Notes under the pieces: model-generated
Told to the model about the DNA's origin: nothing
The model's input: the letters and a program-made list of their open reading frames with translations, nothing else
Database searches by the model: none
NCBI GenBank assembly: GCA_900552115.1
Contig: URYP01000046.1
Span: forward strand, 1-15,755
DNA from: an uncultured Oscillospiraceae bacterium
GTDB taxonomy: Bacteria > Bacillota > Clostridia > Oscillospirales > Acutalibacteraceae
DNA length: 15,755 nt
Reading direction: 5' to 3'
Part shown: piece by piece, positions 1 to 7,058 of the stretch
How the letters are laid out: every line of letters begins with the position of its first letter
Numbering within the stretch: the first letter of the stretch is position 1
Made by a program: the position numbers and the translations under genes

Positions 1-70
1 CGGCAAAATTGACGCGGATGGGATTGACGGAGGAGACGACGGCCAGGGGGTGTTCTCTACGCATTTATAG
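1..70 (+). CDS. possible C-terminal tail of a plus-strand gene entering from the left
   Basis: Reading from base 2, the plus strand is open from the window edge to a TAG at 68-70. It gives an acidic, glycine- and aspartate-rich tail of 22 residues ending in GVFSTHL. The stop lies 3 bases before a bidirectional terminator, and a minus-strand gene ends on the other side of that terminator, which is the usual arrangement of two convergent genes. The piece is too short to identify a family or to exclude chance: a third frame is also open here, but it runs through the terminator and so is less likely. No function can be given. The call rests on stop position and context only. Confidence 0.35.
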   Translation, partial: GKIDADGIDGGDDGQGVFSTHL

Positions 71-73
71 ACA

Positions 74-108
74 AAAAGACCTGCGGTCTCCAAAACCGCA
101 GGTCTTTT
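74..108. terminator. bidirectional rho-independent terminator
   Basis: A perfect 14-bp inverted repeat (74-87 and 95-108) surrounds a 7-base loop. On the minus strand the stem is followed by TTTTTGTCTAT, a good U-tract ending the operon at 997-129. On the plus strand it is followed by TTTTATGCGTTTT and could end the gene whose tail is at 1-70. Confidence 0.85.
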
Positions 109-128
109 ATGCGTTTTCCCCATGCCGG

Positions 129-560
129 TTACTCGCGGCAAAAAACCATGGGTGTATAACGAATGCCGTTTGTGACCTGTTCCTCCTCGGCCGGAACAAA
201 ACCCAGGCGGCTATAAACAGCGACCGCGTAAGGAGAGGAATTTACCGTATAAACCGTCGCCGGCACAGACGCCGCCATACGCTGGAACAGGGCTTTTCCC
301 ACACCCTGCCGCTGAACGTTTTTGCGGACGAAAAACAGGCTGATATGCGTACCACGCATCGCCAGAACTCCTGCCAAGCCCTCGTTGTCGAAGGCTCCCC
401 ACCAGCACAGCCTATCCAGCTCGAGCTCGCTGTCTAAAAAGCGCCGGAATTCATGAACGCCCTCGGGTGCGTACTCCGGCGCTTCAAATTCCATAAATAC
501 GTCCCAAACCAGAGCGACCGCCAGCGGCCGCTGCGCCGGATTAAGCAAACAAACGTCCAT
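129..560 (-). CDS. GNAT family N-acetyltransferase
   Basis: This 143-residue protein has the GNAT fold pattern for transferring an acetyl group from acetyl-CoA to an amine. Its central strand (about 72-78) leads into the acetyl-CoA pyrophosphate loop RKNVQRQGVGKAL (79-91), a version of the family's Q/RxxGxG/A motif. Near the C-terminus NSSPYAVAVYSRLGF (107-121) matches the late helix and strand of the family (N..A...Y..GF). The substrate cannot be read from sequence. The ATG at 560 follows an AAGGGGGC ribosome site with about 7 bases spacing. It starts 23 bases after the membrane-protein gene and is the last gene of that operon, ending 21 bases before the terminator at 74-108. It is one of three GNAT genes in the first 6 kb. 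Confidence 0.85.
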   Translation of the reverse strand: MDVCLLNPAQRPLAVALVWDVFMEFEAPEYAPEGVHEFRRFLDSELELDRLCWWGAFDNEGLAGVLAMRGTHISLFFVRKNVQRQGVGKALFQRMAASVPATVYTVNSSPYAVAVYSRLGFVPAEEEQVTNGIRYTPMVFCRE

Positions 561-583
561 TCCATAGCCCCCTTAAATGGCCA

Positions 584-997
584 TCAGCTACCCAGCAAAA
601 TGCATTGTAGCACAAAGTCCGCTAGCAGCAATACCTGCAGGGTCAGATGAAACAGGTTCGGCGACCTCTGGCTGCGTGCCGGGGCGGCTTGCCCTTCCTC
701 CAGAAGCGGCGGCTTTTGTTTGTCCGGCGGCCGGCGGCTCTCGTCTTCACCACACTGAAACAAAAGCTCCACTGCCAAAAACGCGCCGGTTACTGCCAGC
801 AGCACTACTAGCGCGCCGCTTTTCCATCCATACCAGACGGCGGCCAGGGCCAGCGCGGCGGTGAACCCGCCGCACTGCTTACGCACACCATAATCAAAGG
901 TGATCAGCCGGCCAAACAATACGATTTTTACAGGGCACACAGCCAGAAGGACCCATAAGACCACAGCGCCGCTGACCAGCAATACCGCTATTCTCAT
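584..997 (-). CDS. small four-helix membrane protein of unknown function
   Basis: This 137-residue protein matches no family I recognise. Hydrophobic stretches at about 3-20, 43-57, 60-79 and 115-135 suggest four membrane segments. Between the third and fourth lies a polar, proline-rich loop (83-113) with acidic and basic patches (GEDESRRPPDKQKPP). Cysteines at 21, 42, 82 and 132 form no metal motif. The start at 997 is chosen because the ATG follows AGGAGGGGCCCC at good spacing; an in-frame upstream extension of 16 polar residues has no ribosome site. It is the first gene of a two-gene operon with the GNAT gene 23 bases downstream. No convincing promoter was found upstream. It is probably a real gene, given its start signal and membrane topology. 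Confidence 0.7.
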   Translation of the reverse strand: MRIAVLLVSGAVVLWVLLAVCPVKIVLFGRLITFDYGVRKQCGGFTAALALAAVWYGWKSGALVVLLAVTGAFLAVELLFQCGEDESRRPPDKQKPPLLEEGQAAPARSQRSPNLFHLTLQVLLLADFVLQCILLGS

Positions 998-1184
998 GGG
1001 GCCCCTCCTTTTATCACGGCTGTTTTCTATCTCATAAGGCGGCACGGACTTACTTTACCATCCCGCGATACGATATAGGCGTCGTAAAACACCGGACAGC
1101 AAATAACCGGCCCATTACTTTATTCGCCCTATTTCGGCCAACAGGCCTGCTCATGATGGCCTATCAAAATCCCTGCAAAAACAC

Positions 1185-1218
1185 AACGGGCCGCCGGCTT
1201 GACTGCCGGCTGCCCGTT
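1185..1218 (-). terminator. rho-independent terminator after the aldo/keto reductase
   Basis: The stem is AACGGGC/GCCCGTT (7 bp), one mismatch (1192 against 1211), then GCCGGC/GCCGGC (6 bp) around a 6-base loop (1199-1204). On the minus strand it is followed by GTGTTTTTG. It lies about 50 bases past the stop of the gene at 1266 and ends the HIT-reductase operon. Confidence 0.8.
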
Positions 1219-1265
1219 ACCCGTTTCTGAAAGACAGACTTACGCTGCCGGCACCGTATATCGTA

Positions 1266-2402
1266 TTACAGTTGGTTCAAAACCTCTTCCACGCGTTTAA
1301 GTTCCTGCCGAATTTTCAGCTTCTGCGGGCATTTCTTTTCACACAAACCGCAGTCGAGGCAATCCGATACGGTTTTGCCACCCTCATTTTTATAGCCGTC
1401 AATCTCCCGCTTAGCATGCGCGGAAAGCTCATATACATTATGATACGTATAGGCGTTAAAAATACGCGGAATGTTGATCCCGGCCGGACAGGGCTGGCAG
1501 TAGTTGCAGCCCGTACAGTACAGCTCACCGAATTTTTTCAGCGATTCAAAAGCCTCACCAAGCTGACGCCATTCGTCCTCTGTAATCACAGCGTCGTCGC
1601 TGGCAATTTTGGCGTTCTGCTCCACCATGTCAATGGTCTGCATACCCGACAGCGCGCAACTCAAATACGGATTGCCCAGAACAAACTTGAACGCCAGCTC
1701 ATAGGTCGGGATAGAGGACTTGCCCGTCAGCTTATTATACAGATTGGTGGGCGCCGACAACCGGCCGCCCGCAACCGGTCCCATAGCCACGACGCCCAGC
1801 CCCTTGGAGGCGGCGTACTCGATCATTTCTTCATGAGCGCGGTCGAGCAGGCTGTACTGTACCAACAGCGTTTCCAGCGGCACACCGTAAGCCTCACAGT
1901 TATCGATCAGGAACTTTATGTTTTTAGGATCATCGTGGAAGGAGAAAGAAATATGCTTAATCAGCCCTTCTTCCTTAGCCTTGCGCGCCTCGTCGAGCAG
2001 CCCCAGCGGCATAACCTTCTCATCGAATTTCGGCTTGCTGAAACCCCAGAAATGGAAAAAGTCGATATAATCGGTATCCAGCTTTTTCAGGCTGCGCTCC
2101 AGCGATTCCCGGTAATCCGAGGTCTTTTTCGCATCGTTAGGTTCAAATTTGGTGGAAATATTGATTTTGTCGCGGAATCCTTTAACGGCTTTACCAACGG
2201 CGATTTCGCTGTTATGATGGCAATAGTACGGCGCGGTATCGAAATAATTCACGCCCAGCTCATATGCCCGCTGCAGCATGGGAACGGCCTTTTCTTCATC
2301 AATATACCATTTGCCTTCCCTCTCATACTCGGGCAGACGCATACACCCAAATCCCAGGGTGGAAATCTCTACTCCGGTATTGCCAAATTGACGGTATTTC
2401 AT
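1266..2402 (-). CDS. aldo/keto reductase with C-terminal dicluster 4Fe-4S ferredoxin domain
   Basis: This 378-residue protein is a TIM-barrel oxidoreductase with a ferredoxin-like tail, a fusion common in anaerobes. The barrel starts at MKYRQFGNTG, and the aldo/keto reductase tetrad can be placed at D55, Y60 (in NYFDTAPYY), K85 (ISTKF) and H117 (YIDFFHFWG). The C-terminal part carries two cysteine clusters, CTGCNYCQPCP (296-306) and CLDCGLCEKKCP (348-359), each the pattern of a 4Fe-4S site. The likely role is cytoplasmic reduction of a carbonyl substrate with possible electron exchange through ferredoxin; the substrate is unknown. The ATG at 2402 follows AAAGGAGC. An in-frame extension upstream overlaps the HIT gene and is rejected. 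The gene begins 35 bases after the HIT gene, shares its promoter, and ends at the terminator at 1185-1218. Confidence 0.93.
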   Translation of the reverse strand: MKYRQFGNTGVEISTLGFGCMRLPEYEREGKWYIDEEKAVPMLQRAYELGVNYFDTAPYYCHHNSEIAVGKAVKGFRDKINISTKFEPNDAKKTSDYRESLERSLKKLDTDYIDFFHFWGFSKPKFDEKVMPLGLLDEARKAKEEGLIKHISFSFHDDPKNIKFLIDNCEAYGVPLETLLVQYSLLDRAHEEMIEYAASKGLGVVAMGPVAGGRLSAPTNLYNKLTGKSSIPTYELAFKFVLGNPYLSCALSGMQTIDMVEQNAKIASDDAVITEDEWRQLGEAFESLKKFGELYCTGCNYCQPCPAGINIPRIFNAYTYHNVYELSAHAKREIDGYKNEGGKTVSDCLDCGLCEKKCPQKLKIRQELKRVEEVLNQL

Positions 2403-2437
2403 ATATATCGCTCCTTTGTTATATTCCTGATGCGGCA

Positions 2438-2851
2438 TTACAGGCACGCCAAAATTTGTGCGCTTAAGTCGGCATATTCCTGATCCGACAAAGTAACGGC
2501 GCCCGGATTCATGGCAAAAACGCCGCCCCACTCGGCTTCGTCCCGGTATTTGGGAACCAAATGAAAATGGAGATGATGGCCCGTGTCGCCATAGGCGCCG
2601 TAATTGACCTTATCCGGCCGGAACGCTTTATGTAAAGCCGCCGCCACCCTCACCACATCGGCCATATAGGCATTGCGGTCGTCTTCCGTGAGATCAACCA
2701 GTTCTCCCACATGGTCTTTATGCGCCACGATTACGCGGCCTTTGTGCGTCTGTTCCCGAAACAAATACACCTTGGAAGCCGGCAGCTCCATAATTTTTAT
2801 GCCGAATTCATCGAGCAGCTTTCCCTCGTCGCAATAGGCGCACCCTGCCAT
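2438..2851 (-). CDS. HIT family nucleotide-binding hydrolase
   Basis: This 137-residue protein has the histidine triad HHLHFHLVPKY (92-102), the HxHxHxx motif of HIT proteins, with H95 as expected nucleophile. The N-terminal CAYC (4-7) together with histidines near 44-47 fits the zinc site seen in many bacterial HIT proteins. Members hydrolyse or transfer nucleotides on phosphorus (AMP-lysine, AMP-phosphoramidates, dinucleoside polyphosphates); the specific substrate here is not readable. Length is normal for the family. The ATG at 2851 follows GAGGAGGGG at about 7 bases. It is the first gene after the promoter at 2913-2941, followed by the aldo/keto reductase 35 bases downstream. Confidence 0.93.
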   Translation of the reverse strand: MAGCAYCDEGKLLDEFGIKIMELPASKVYLFREQTHKGRVIVAHKDHVGELVDLTEDDRNAYMADVVRVAAALHKAFRPDKVNYGAYGDTGHHLHFHLVPKYRDEAEWGGVFAMNPGAVTLSDQEYADLSAQILACL

Positions 2852-2912
2852 AAATACCCCTCCTCATAACACCCGCCGCTTTCTATGGCAGATATTGGAT
2901 TATATCTTGTTT

Positions 2913-2941
2913 ATTGTAGCACATACGCCCCTCCACGTCAA
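2913..2941 (-). promoter_or_regulatory. sigma-A promoter of the HIT-reductase operon
   Basis: On the minus strand TTGACG (2936-2941) and TACAAT (2913-2918) are separated by exactly 17 bases, and TGC directly before the -10 box gives an extended -10. Transcription would start near 2906, leaving a 5' leader of about 55 bases before the ATG at 2851. Confidence 0.8.
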
Positions 2942-2990
2942 ACCGATTTTCAGCCTGAACCGACAAAAATATGGGCCGCCGCAACAGACG

Positions 2991-3023
2991 AAAGGCCCGC
3001 TTTCAATTAGAAAGCGGGCCTTT
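2991..3023. terminator. terminator hairpin between two minus-strand operons
   Basis: A perfect 14-bp inverted repeat (2991-3004 and 3010-3023) has a 5-base AATTA loop. On the minus strand only TTTCGTCTGTT follows, a modest U-tract; on the plus strand TTTTTGATTT follows, which is better. From its position it should end the operon whose last gene stops at 3105, about 80 bases upstream on the minus strand. It may work in both directions. Confidence 0.75.
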
Positions 3024-3104
3024 TTGATTTGCGTTTTACCAAGTGCCTACACGGGAAGATGAGATTTTTAAGCCGCAACCTGTAGGATAGGCTAATTATT
3101 AATT

Positions 3105-3362
3105 TCACGTGTCTTTCCAATACCACCACTTGCATTTTTCGGGGTCGGGATGCTCGGTTTCAGCAAAATAGACAGCGCAGCGGTACACATAGAGCTGGCA
3201 GCGATCGATCTTTTGCCTCTTTATCCGGCATTCGCGTTCGTACATTTCCTGAGGATCGGCTCCTCTCAGTGAAGCGATAGTGGGATAGCCCAACAGTAGG
3301 AGAGCTTGCTCGGCAGCGGCGCCGACGCCGGGAATCTGCCTCAGTTCTGTTTTTGTCGCCAT
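3105..3362 (-). CDS. Cdd1-like helix-hairpin-helix protein
   Basis: This 85-residue protein begins with a helix-hairpin-helix unit, LRQIPGVGAAAEQALLLLGY (7-26), followed by TIASLRGADPQEMY, the layout of DNA-end or nucleic-acid binding HhH domains. The second half, with RIKRQKIDRC (46-55), a YVYRCAVYFA segment and a WWYWK C-terminus, matches the small Cdd1 family (first named as a pathogenicity-locus protein). Cysteines occur at 45, 55, 62 and 77. The family's biochemical role is not established, and I infer only nucleic-acid contact. The ATG at 3362 follows GGGAGGCG. It is the last gene of a four-gene operon, 13 bases after the YbaK-like gene. Confidence 0.85.
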   Translation of the reverse strand: MATKTELRQIPGVGAAAEQALLLLGYPTIASLRGADPQEMYERECRIKRQKIDRCQLYVYRCAVYFAETEHPDPEKCKWWYWKDT

Positions 3363-3375
3363 AGTCGCCTCCCGT

Positions 3376-3858
3376 TTACGCGTCGCTGTCGCGCCACCCC
3401 TTGCAAACGTCCACCCACCCGGCTGCGCCGGAATACACCTCCAGTTCCGGCAGGGTCAGCTCTATGGCGCTGTTTCCGCTGCCGCAGGCCGGAAACACGG
3501 TATCGAAACGGCGCAAAGATTCGTCCAGATAGACCGGGACGCCCTGTTTAACCGCAAACGGGCAGACGCCCCCCACCGCATGACCAATCTTCTCCTCCAC
3601 TTCATCGAATGGCAGCATTTTTGCCTTGGTTTCAAAGCGCGCCTTATAGCGGGCGTTGTCCACCTTCGCGTCGCCGGCGGCTACAATTAAAAGGCAGCCG
3701 TCCGCCGTTTGGAACGACAGCGTTTTGGCAATCCGCCGGGGTTCACATCCCAACGCCTGCGCCGCCAGCTCCACCGTGGCGCTGGACGCATCCAATTCCC
3801 GGATACGGGTGTCCGCTCCCCACTGTTTCAAGTAGTCTCGCACCTTTTCAATGGCCAT
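3376..3858 (-). CDS. YbaK/EbsC (ProX-like) aminoacyl-tRNA deacylase
   Basis: This 160-residue protein has the YbaK fold hallmarks: an early HxD/TxxxAAxALG-type region (TVELAAQALGCEPRRIAKTL, 28-47) with the conserved lysine K45, a VAAGDAKVD strand-turn, the VGGVCPF loop (95-101) and the PACGSGNSAIEL segment (123-134). These enzymes hydrolyse mischarged tRNA, classically Cys- or Ala-tRNA(Pro), in the cytoplasm to prevent mistranslation. The full length agrees with stand-alone family members. The start at 3858 lies 7 bases after the hydrolase gene stop, with an AGGATGAG ribosome site in the overlap region. It is the third gene of the operon at 5343-3105. Which tRNA it edits cannot be decided by eye. 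Confidence 0.92.
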   Translation of the reverse strand: MAIEKVRDYLKQWGADTRIRELDASSATVELAAQALGCEPRRIAKTLSFQTADGCLLIVAAGDAKVDNARYKARFETKAKMLPFDEVEEKIGHAVGGVCPFAVKQGVPVYLDESLRRFDTVFPACGSGNSAIELTLPELEVYSGAAGWVDVCKGWRDSDA

Positions 3859-3865
3859 AGTTTTC

Positions 3866-4813
3866 TCATCCTTTCGTGGGCCGGACCGGCAGATGCCGCT
3901 CCAGCCAATCGTCGATATCCTGGAAGACCGTTTCCCGGTCGGTTTCGTTAATCAGTTCGTGGCGGTCATTTGGATAAAGCTTCAGCTCCAAATCCGAAAG
4001 ACCCCGCTTTTTCCATATGGTGAAAACTTTCCGGACCGCCCGCCCGTAATTTCCCACCGGATCGTCCTCGCCGGACATCAAAATCACCGGCAAACCGGCC
4101 GGGATCGCGGCTATGTTGGCCGGCTTTTTGACAAACCGGATCAGTGCGAACAGGTTTGCATAACCATTCAGTGTAAAGCGGAACGAGCACGCTGGATCGC
4201 GGCTATACCGGTCGACGATAGCCATATCCTTGGTTAGCCAATCGTTTTCAGTGCGCGGGCGGGGTACGCGGCGGTTATTACGGCCGAACAACAGTCGGGC
4301 CATCAGAGGACTGCGGTAATTTTCCCCATGCAGCCTTGTCAGCACCGCGGTCAACGCCTGTCCCGCCAGCAGCTGATACGACGGCTGGTTGCCCGTTCCC
4401 ATCACGATAGCCCCGTCGATATCCGCGCCATAGGTCATCATATACCGTCGCGCCACAAACGATCCCATACTGTGTCCCCACAGGAATAGGGGCGTATCGG
4501 GATACTGCCGCCGCAGACGTACGGTCAGGGCGTGGAGGTCCTCCACCAGTGTGCGTCCCCCGTCTTTAACGCCGAAATGGCCCCACTCCTCCGGTCCGGC
4601 GACCGATTGGCCGTGCCCGACATGGTCATGGCCAGCTACCAGAATCCCTTTTCCGGTCAGGTAAGCTGCCAGCGGCTCATAGCGTTCGATATATTCCACC
4701 ATGCCATGGGAAATCTGCACCACCGCCCTGACAGCGCCCTCCGGTTTCCAGCAAACGCCGTGCAGCGTATGCCGTCCGGTTCCCGATGGGAAAGAAAAGG
4801 GTTCGGTTTTCAT
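3866..4813 (-). CDS. alpha/beta hydrolase, monoacylglycerol lipase/lysophospholipase-like
   Basis: This 315-residue protein is a serine hydrolase of the Hydrolase_4 (serine aminopeptidase S33-like) group. An HGMVEYIERY segment (36-45) matches the oxyanion region, GHDHVGHGQS (61-70) is the typical following loop, GHSMGS (113-118) carries the nucleophile S115, D250 or D251 in SGEDDPVG is the acid, and H285 in NDRHELINE completes the triad. Family members hydrolyse monoglycerides or lysophospholipids. There is no signal peptide, so it should be cytoplasmic. The ATG at 4813 overlaps the stop of the upstream GNAT gene as ATGA, indicating translational coupling; GGAGGG lies about 7 bases upstream. 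The YbaK-like gene follows after 7 bases. Confidence 0.92.
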   Translation of the reverse strand: MKTEPFSFPSGTGRHTLHGVCWKPEGAVRAVVQISHGMVEYIERYEPLAAYLTGKGILVAGHDHVGHGQSVAGPEEWGHFGVKDGGRTLVEDLHALTVRLRRQYPDTPLFLWGHSMGSFVARRYMMTYGADIDGAIVMGTGNQPSYQLLAGQALTAVLTRLHGENYRSPLMARLLFGRNNRRVPRPRTENDWLTKDMAIVDRYSRDPACSFRFTLNGYANLFALIRFVKKPANIAAIPAGLPVILMSGEDDPVGNYGRAVRKVFTIWKKRGLSDLELKLYPNDRHELINETDRETVFQDIDDWLERHLPVRPTKG

Positions 4814-5343
4814 AGCGTTCCCTCCATAATATCCGTCTTGCGCACACGATATACGATATGCGGCATATCCCGATGATAATAATGCTTTACGATCGTTCTA
4901 TACGGCGTCATGCCGTTTCTCTGCGCAACCCGCTGTGAGGCCGTATTGGTCTCCCGTATAATGGAATAGACGGCGGGCAGCTCCAGCACCTCGAACGCAT
5001 AGCGGCGGCATCCCACCGCCGCTTCTGTGGCATATCCCTGATGCCAGAAAGCCTTTTTAAACAAATACCCGATTTCCGGTACGGTACGGCCATCCACATC
5101 CTGGTTCGTTATGCCGCATTGCCCAATCATGTCGCCGGTATCCCGTCGTATCACAGCCCACAGGCCATATCCGTCCCGCCGATACCGCTGCTGCTGACGA
5201 GCAAGCCAGTCCCGCACCTCTTCCTCGCTGAATGCGTGCTCGTAGGCGGTCATCACCTCCACGTCCTGAAGAATGTCCCTCAGGTCGGGCAGGTCCTGTT
5301 CGGTCATTTGCCGCAGGTACAGGCGCTCTGTCTGTAAAATCAT
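4810..5343 (-). CDS. GNAT family acetyltransferase, RimJ/RimL type
   Basis: This 177-residue protein begins ILQTERLYLRQMTEQD, the opening strand typical of RimJ/RimL-like GNATs. It contains the acetyl-CoA loop FWHQGYATEAA (99-109) and the late motif ETNTASQRVAQRNGM (131-145), equivalent to the N.aS..v..k.GF motif. RimJ/L enzymes acetylate protein N-termini, but many relatives modify small molecules, so the substrate is open. The ATG at 5343 follows CGGGAGGG. It is the first gene after the promoter at 5394-5421 and its stop overlaps the next start by ATGA. Confidence 0.9.
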   Translation of the reverse strand: MILQTERLYLRQMTEQDLPDLRDILQDVEVMTAYEHAFSEEEVRDWLARQQQRYRRDGYGLWAVIRRDTGDMIGQCGITNQDVDGRTVPEIGYLFKKAFWHQGYATEAAVGCRRYAFEVLELPAVYSIIRETNTASQRVAQRNGMTPYRTIVKHYYHRDMPHIVYRVRKTDIMEGTL

Positions 5344-5393
5344 CGCCGTCCCTCCCGTTTCACACCCTAATTGTCATAGATAGCCGTATGCTT

Positions 5394-5421
5394 ATTATAT
5401 AATGTGCCGCACAAAAGTCAA
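5394..5421 (-). promoter_or_regulatory. sigma-A promoter of the GNAT-hydrolase-YbaK-Cdd1 operon
   Basis: On the minus strand TTGACT (5416-5421) and a perfect TATAAT (5394-5399) are 16 bases apart. The expected start near 5387 gives a 5' leader of about 45 bases before the ATG at 5343. The promoter lies just past the terminator of the preceding operon. Confidence 0.8.
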
Positions 5422-5435
5422 TGCCGCGAAATATT

Positions 5436-5464
5436 AAGAAAAAAGAGACGCTTCATAGCGTCTC
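5436..5464 (-). terminator. rho-independent terminator after the third GNAT gene
   Basis: On the minus strand GAGACGCT, a 4-base loop and AGCGTCTC form an 8-bp stem (5445-5464), followed by TTTTTTCTT (5436-5444). This is a strong, strand-specific terminator 35 bases past the stop at 5500. It closes the operon that starts at 7592-7620. Confidence 0.9.
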
Positions 5465-5499
5465 CCTGGAATCTTATAAATCCTACGCGGCATCCCGGA

Positions 5500-5970
5500 T
5501 TATTGCAGCTCACAGCGATAAATCTCCAGCCCCTCCGGCAAATCGGGAAAGGTGAGCGTCTCTACCCGTGTAAACCCATTTTTCGTTAACGTGCGTTTAG
5601 AGCCCTCATTAAGCGAGACCACGTAGCCGATCAGGACTCGGGCCCCCAGTTCGCGGCGGGCGTATTCCTTCATCCGTCCCATCAAATGACTGGCGTATCC
5701 CTGGTTCCAGTACGCTTCGTCCAAGAAAACGCTGACAATATATGCCGACGGTTCCCCGGCAGGCTTTAAGGTAAACACACCGGCAAAACGGTCGCCAATC
5801 AACACGGCGAACGCCGCGGGGAGCTGACGGTATTCCTGAAGCATCCGGCGGGTCTGTTCCACATCCGTATGTGTGTCAAAACGCATATACTGGGCCACCC
5901 GTTCGTTGGATGTCAGCCGGAATAGATCGTCGAGATCGCTCTCCTGCAATGGCCGGATGTCCATATCCAT
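5500..5970 (-). CDS. GNAT family N-acetyltransferase
   Basis: This 156-residue protein opens MDMDIRPLQESDLDDLFRL, the usual first strand and helix of GNAT enzymes. It carries the acetyl-CoA binding run YWNQGYASHLM, with QGYAS at about 90-94, and the late SLNEGSKRTLTKNGF motif. The N-terminal part contains an ERVAQYMRFD segment seen in GNATs that act on small molecules or ribosomal proteins; the substrate cannot be told. The ATG at 5970 is preferred because AGGA sits 9 bases upstream, whereas a GTG at 5976 leaves only 3 bases. It is the last gene of the LURP-one/DAHP synthase operon, 38 bases after the DAHP synthase gene, and ends before the terminator at 5436-5464. Confidence 0.88.
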   Translation of the reverse strand: MDMDIRPLQESDLDDLFRLTSNERVAQYMRFDTHTDVEQTRRMLQEYRQLPAAFAVLIGDRFAGVFTLKPAGEPSAYIVSVFLDEAYWNQGYASHLMGRMKEYARRELGARVLIGYVVSLNEGSKRTLTKNGFTRVETLTFPDLPEGLEIYRCELQ

Positions 5971-6008
5971 AAGCACCGTTCCTCTCCCCGGCCGGTAACC
6001 GGACGGAC

Positions 6009-7040
6009 TCAGCAGTTGTCCGCGATTTTGTAGAGCAACGCTTCCGTATCGGCCCAGCCGAGGCAGGGATCGGTAATGGATTTGCCATACGTTTGTTCCC
6101 CGTCGATAGGCTGGCAGCCTTCTTCCAGATAGCTTTCGATCATGACGCCCTTGATCAGACCTTTCAGCCCGGCATGATGATTACGGCTGTGCAGGACTTC
6201 GCTGACAATACGAATCTGCTCTTTATACTGTTTGTTGGAATTGGAATGATTCGCGTCGATAATGGCAGCCGGATGCTGTAAATCGCGTTTTTCATACATT
6301 TCCAGAAGCCGCACCAAATCTTCATAATGATAATTTGGCACGCAGGTGCCGTATTTATCCACACCGCCCCGTAAAATCACGTGGGCCAAGTCATTCCCAG
6401 AAGTAGTCACATCACAGCCACGGTAGATAAAATTATGCGATTTCTGAGCGGCTGTCACCGAGTTAAGCATTACGGAAAAATCGCCGCTGGTAGGGTTTTT
6501 CATACCCACCGGGATATCCATCCCGCTGGCTGTGAGCCGGTGCTGCTGGTTTTCCACGGAGCGCGCCCCGATGGCCTCATAAGACAACACGTCGTCCAGA
6601 TAGCTGCGGTTTTCCGGATAGAGCATTTCATCCGCGCAGGTGAGCCCGCTTTCCCGGATGGCACGCAGATGCATTTTGCGGATAGCGGTGATTCCAGCCA
6701 GCAGATCGGGGGCCTGGTCGGGCCGGGGCTGGTGCAGCATCCCCTTATAGCCTTCCCCGGTCGTGCGGGGTTTATTGGTATAAATACGCGGAATAATTAA
6801 AAGCCGCTCACACAGCTTCTCGTTTACCGCCGCCAGCCGGGACAGGTATTCGCACACGGCGTCTTCATTATCCGCCGAGCAGGGGCCGACCAGCACGACA
6901 AATTTATCCGATTGCCCGGTAAACACCGCCCGAATCTCCTGATCGCGGCGTTTTTTCAGCTCTCGGATGTCTTCGCTGACCGGGAATTCTTCCTTGAGTG
7001 CAGCCGGCAGCGGCAGTTCCTTATTAATCGTCATAGACAT
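6009..7040 (-). CDS. 3-deoxy-7-phosphoheptulonate (DAHP) synthase, type I alpha
   Basis: This 343-residue cytoplasmic enzyme condenses phosphoenolpyruvate and erythrose 4-phosphate to DAHP, the first step of the shikimate pathway. It is of the AroF/AroG/AroH class: LVGPCSADNED (50-60) with metal ligand C54, RIYTNKPRTT (85-94) with PEP-contacting K90 and R92, GARSVENQQHRLTASGM (158-174), DANHSNS (262-268) with H265, GVMIESYLEEG (298-308) with E302, and SITDPCLGW (321-329) with D324. All metal and PEP ligands expected in this class are present. An N-terminal stretch of about 35 residues precedes the barrel, where feedback inhibitors bind in relatives; whether it responds to Phe, Tyr or Trp cannot be told. 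The ATG at 7040 follows GGAGG at 7 bases. It is the middle gene of three. Confidence 0.96.
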   Translation of the reverse strand: MSMTINKELPLPAALKEEFPVSEDIRELKKRRDQEIRAVFTGQSDKFVVLVGPCSADNEDAVCEYLSRLAAVNEKLCERLLIIPRIYTNKPRTTGEGYKGMLHQPRPDQAPDLLAGITAIRKMHLRAIRESGLTCADEMLYPENRSYLDDVLSYEAIGARSVENQQHRLTASGMDIPVGMKNPTSGDFSVMLNSVTAAQKSHNFIYRGCDVTTSGNDLAHVILRGGVDKYGTCVPNYHYEDLVRLLEMYEKRDLQHPAAIIDANHSNSNKQYKEQIRIVSEVLHSRNHHAGLKGLIKGVMIESYLEEGCQPIDGEQTYGKSITDPCLGWADTEALLYKIADNC

Positions 7041-7058
7041 TGGGGTTCCTCCTTACAT

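Noticed and set aside
1272..2483. Plus-strand open frame (403 codons) opposite the aldo/keto reductase
   Set aside because: It mirrors the reductase gene, which has its own ribosome site, promoter and conserved active site; the antisense frame shows no domain.
2402..2531. N-terminal extension of the aldo/keto reductase by 43 residues
   Set aside because: It overlaps the HIT gene end, lacks a ribosome site, and the family start MKYRQFGNTG at 2402 has AAAGGAGC upstream.
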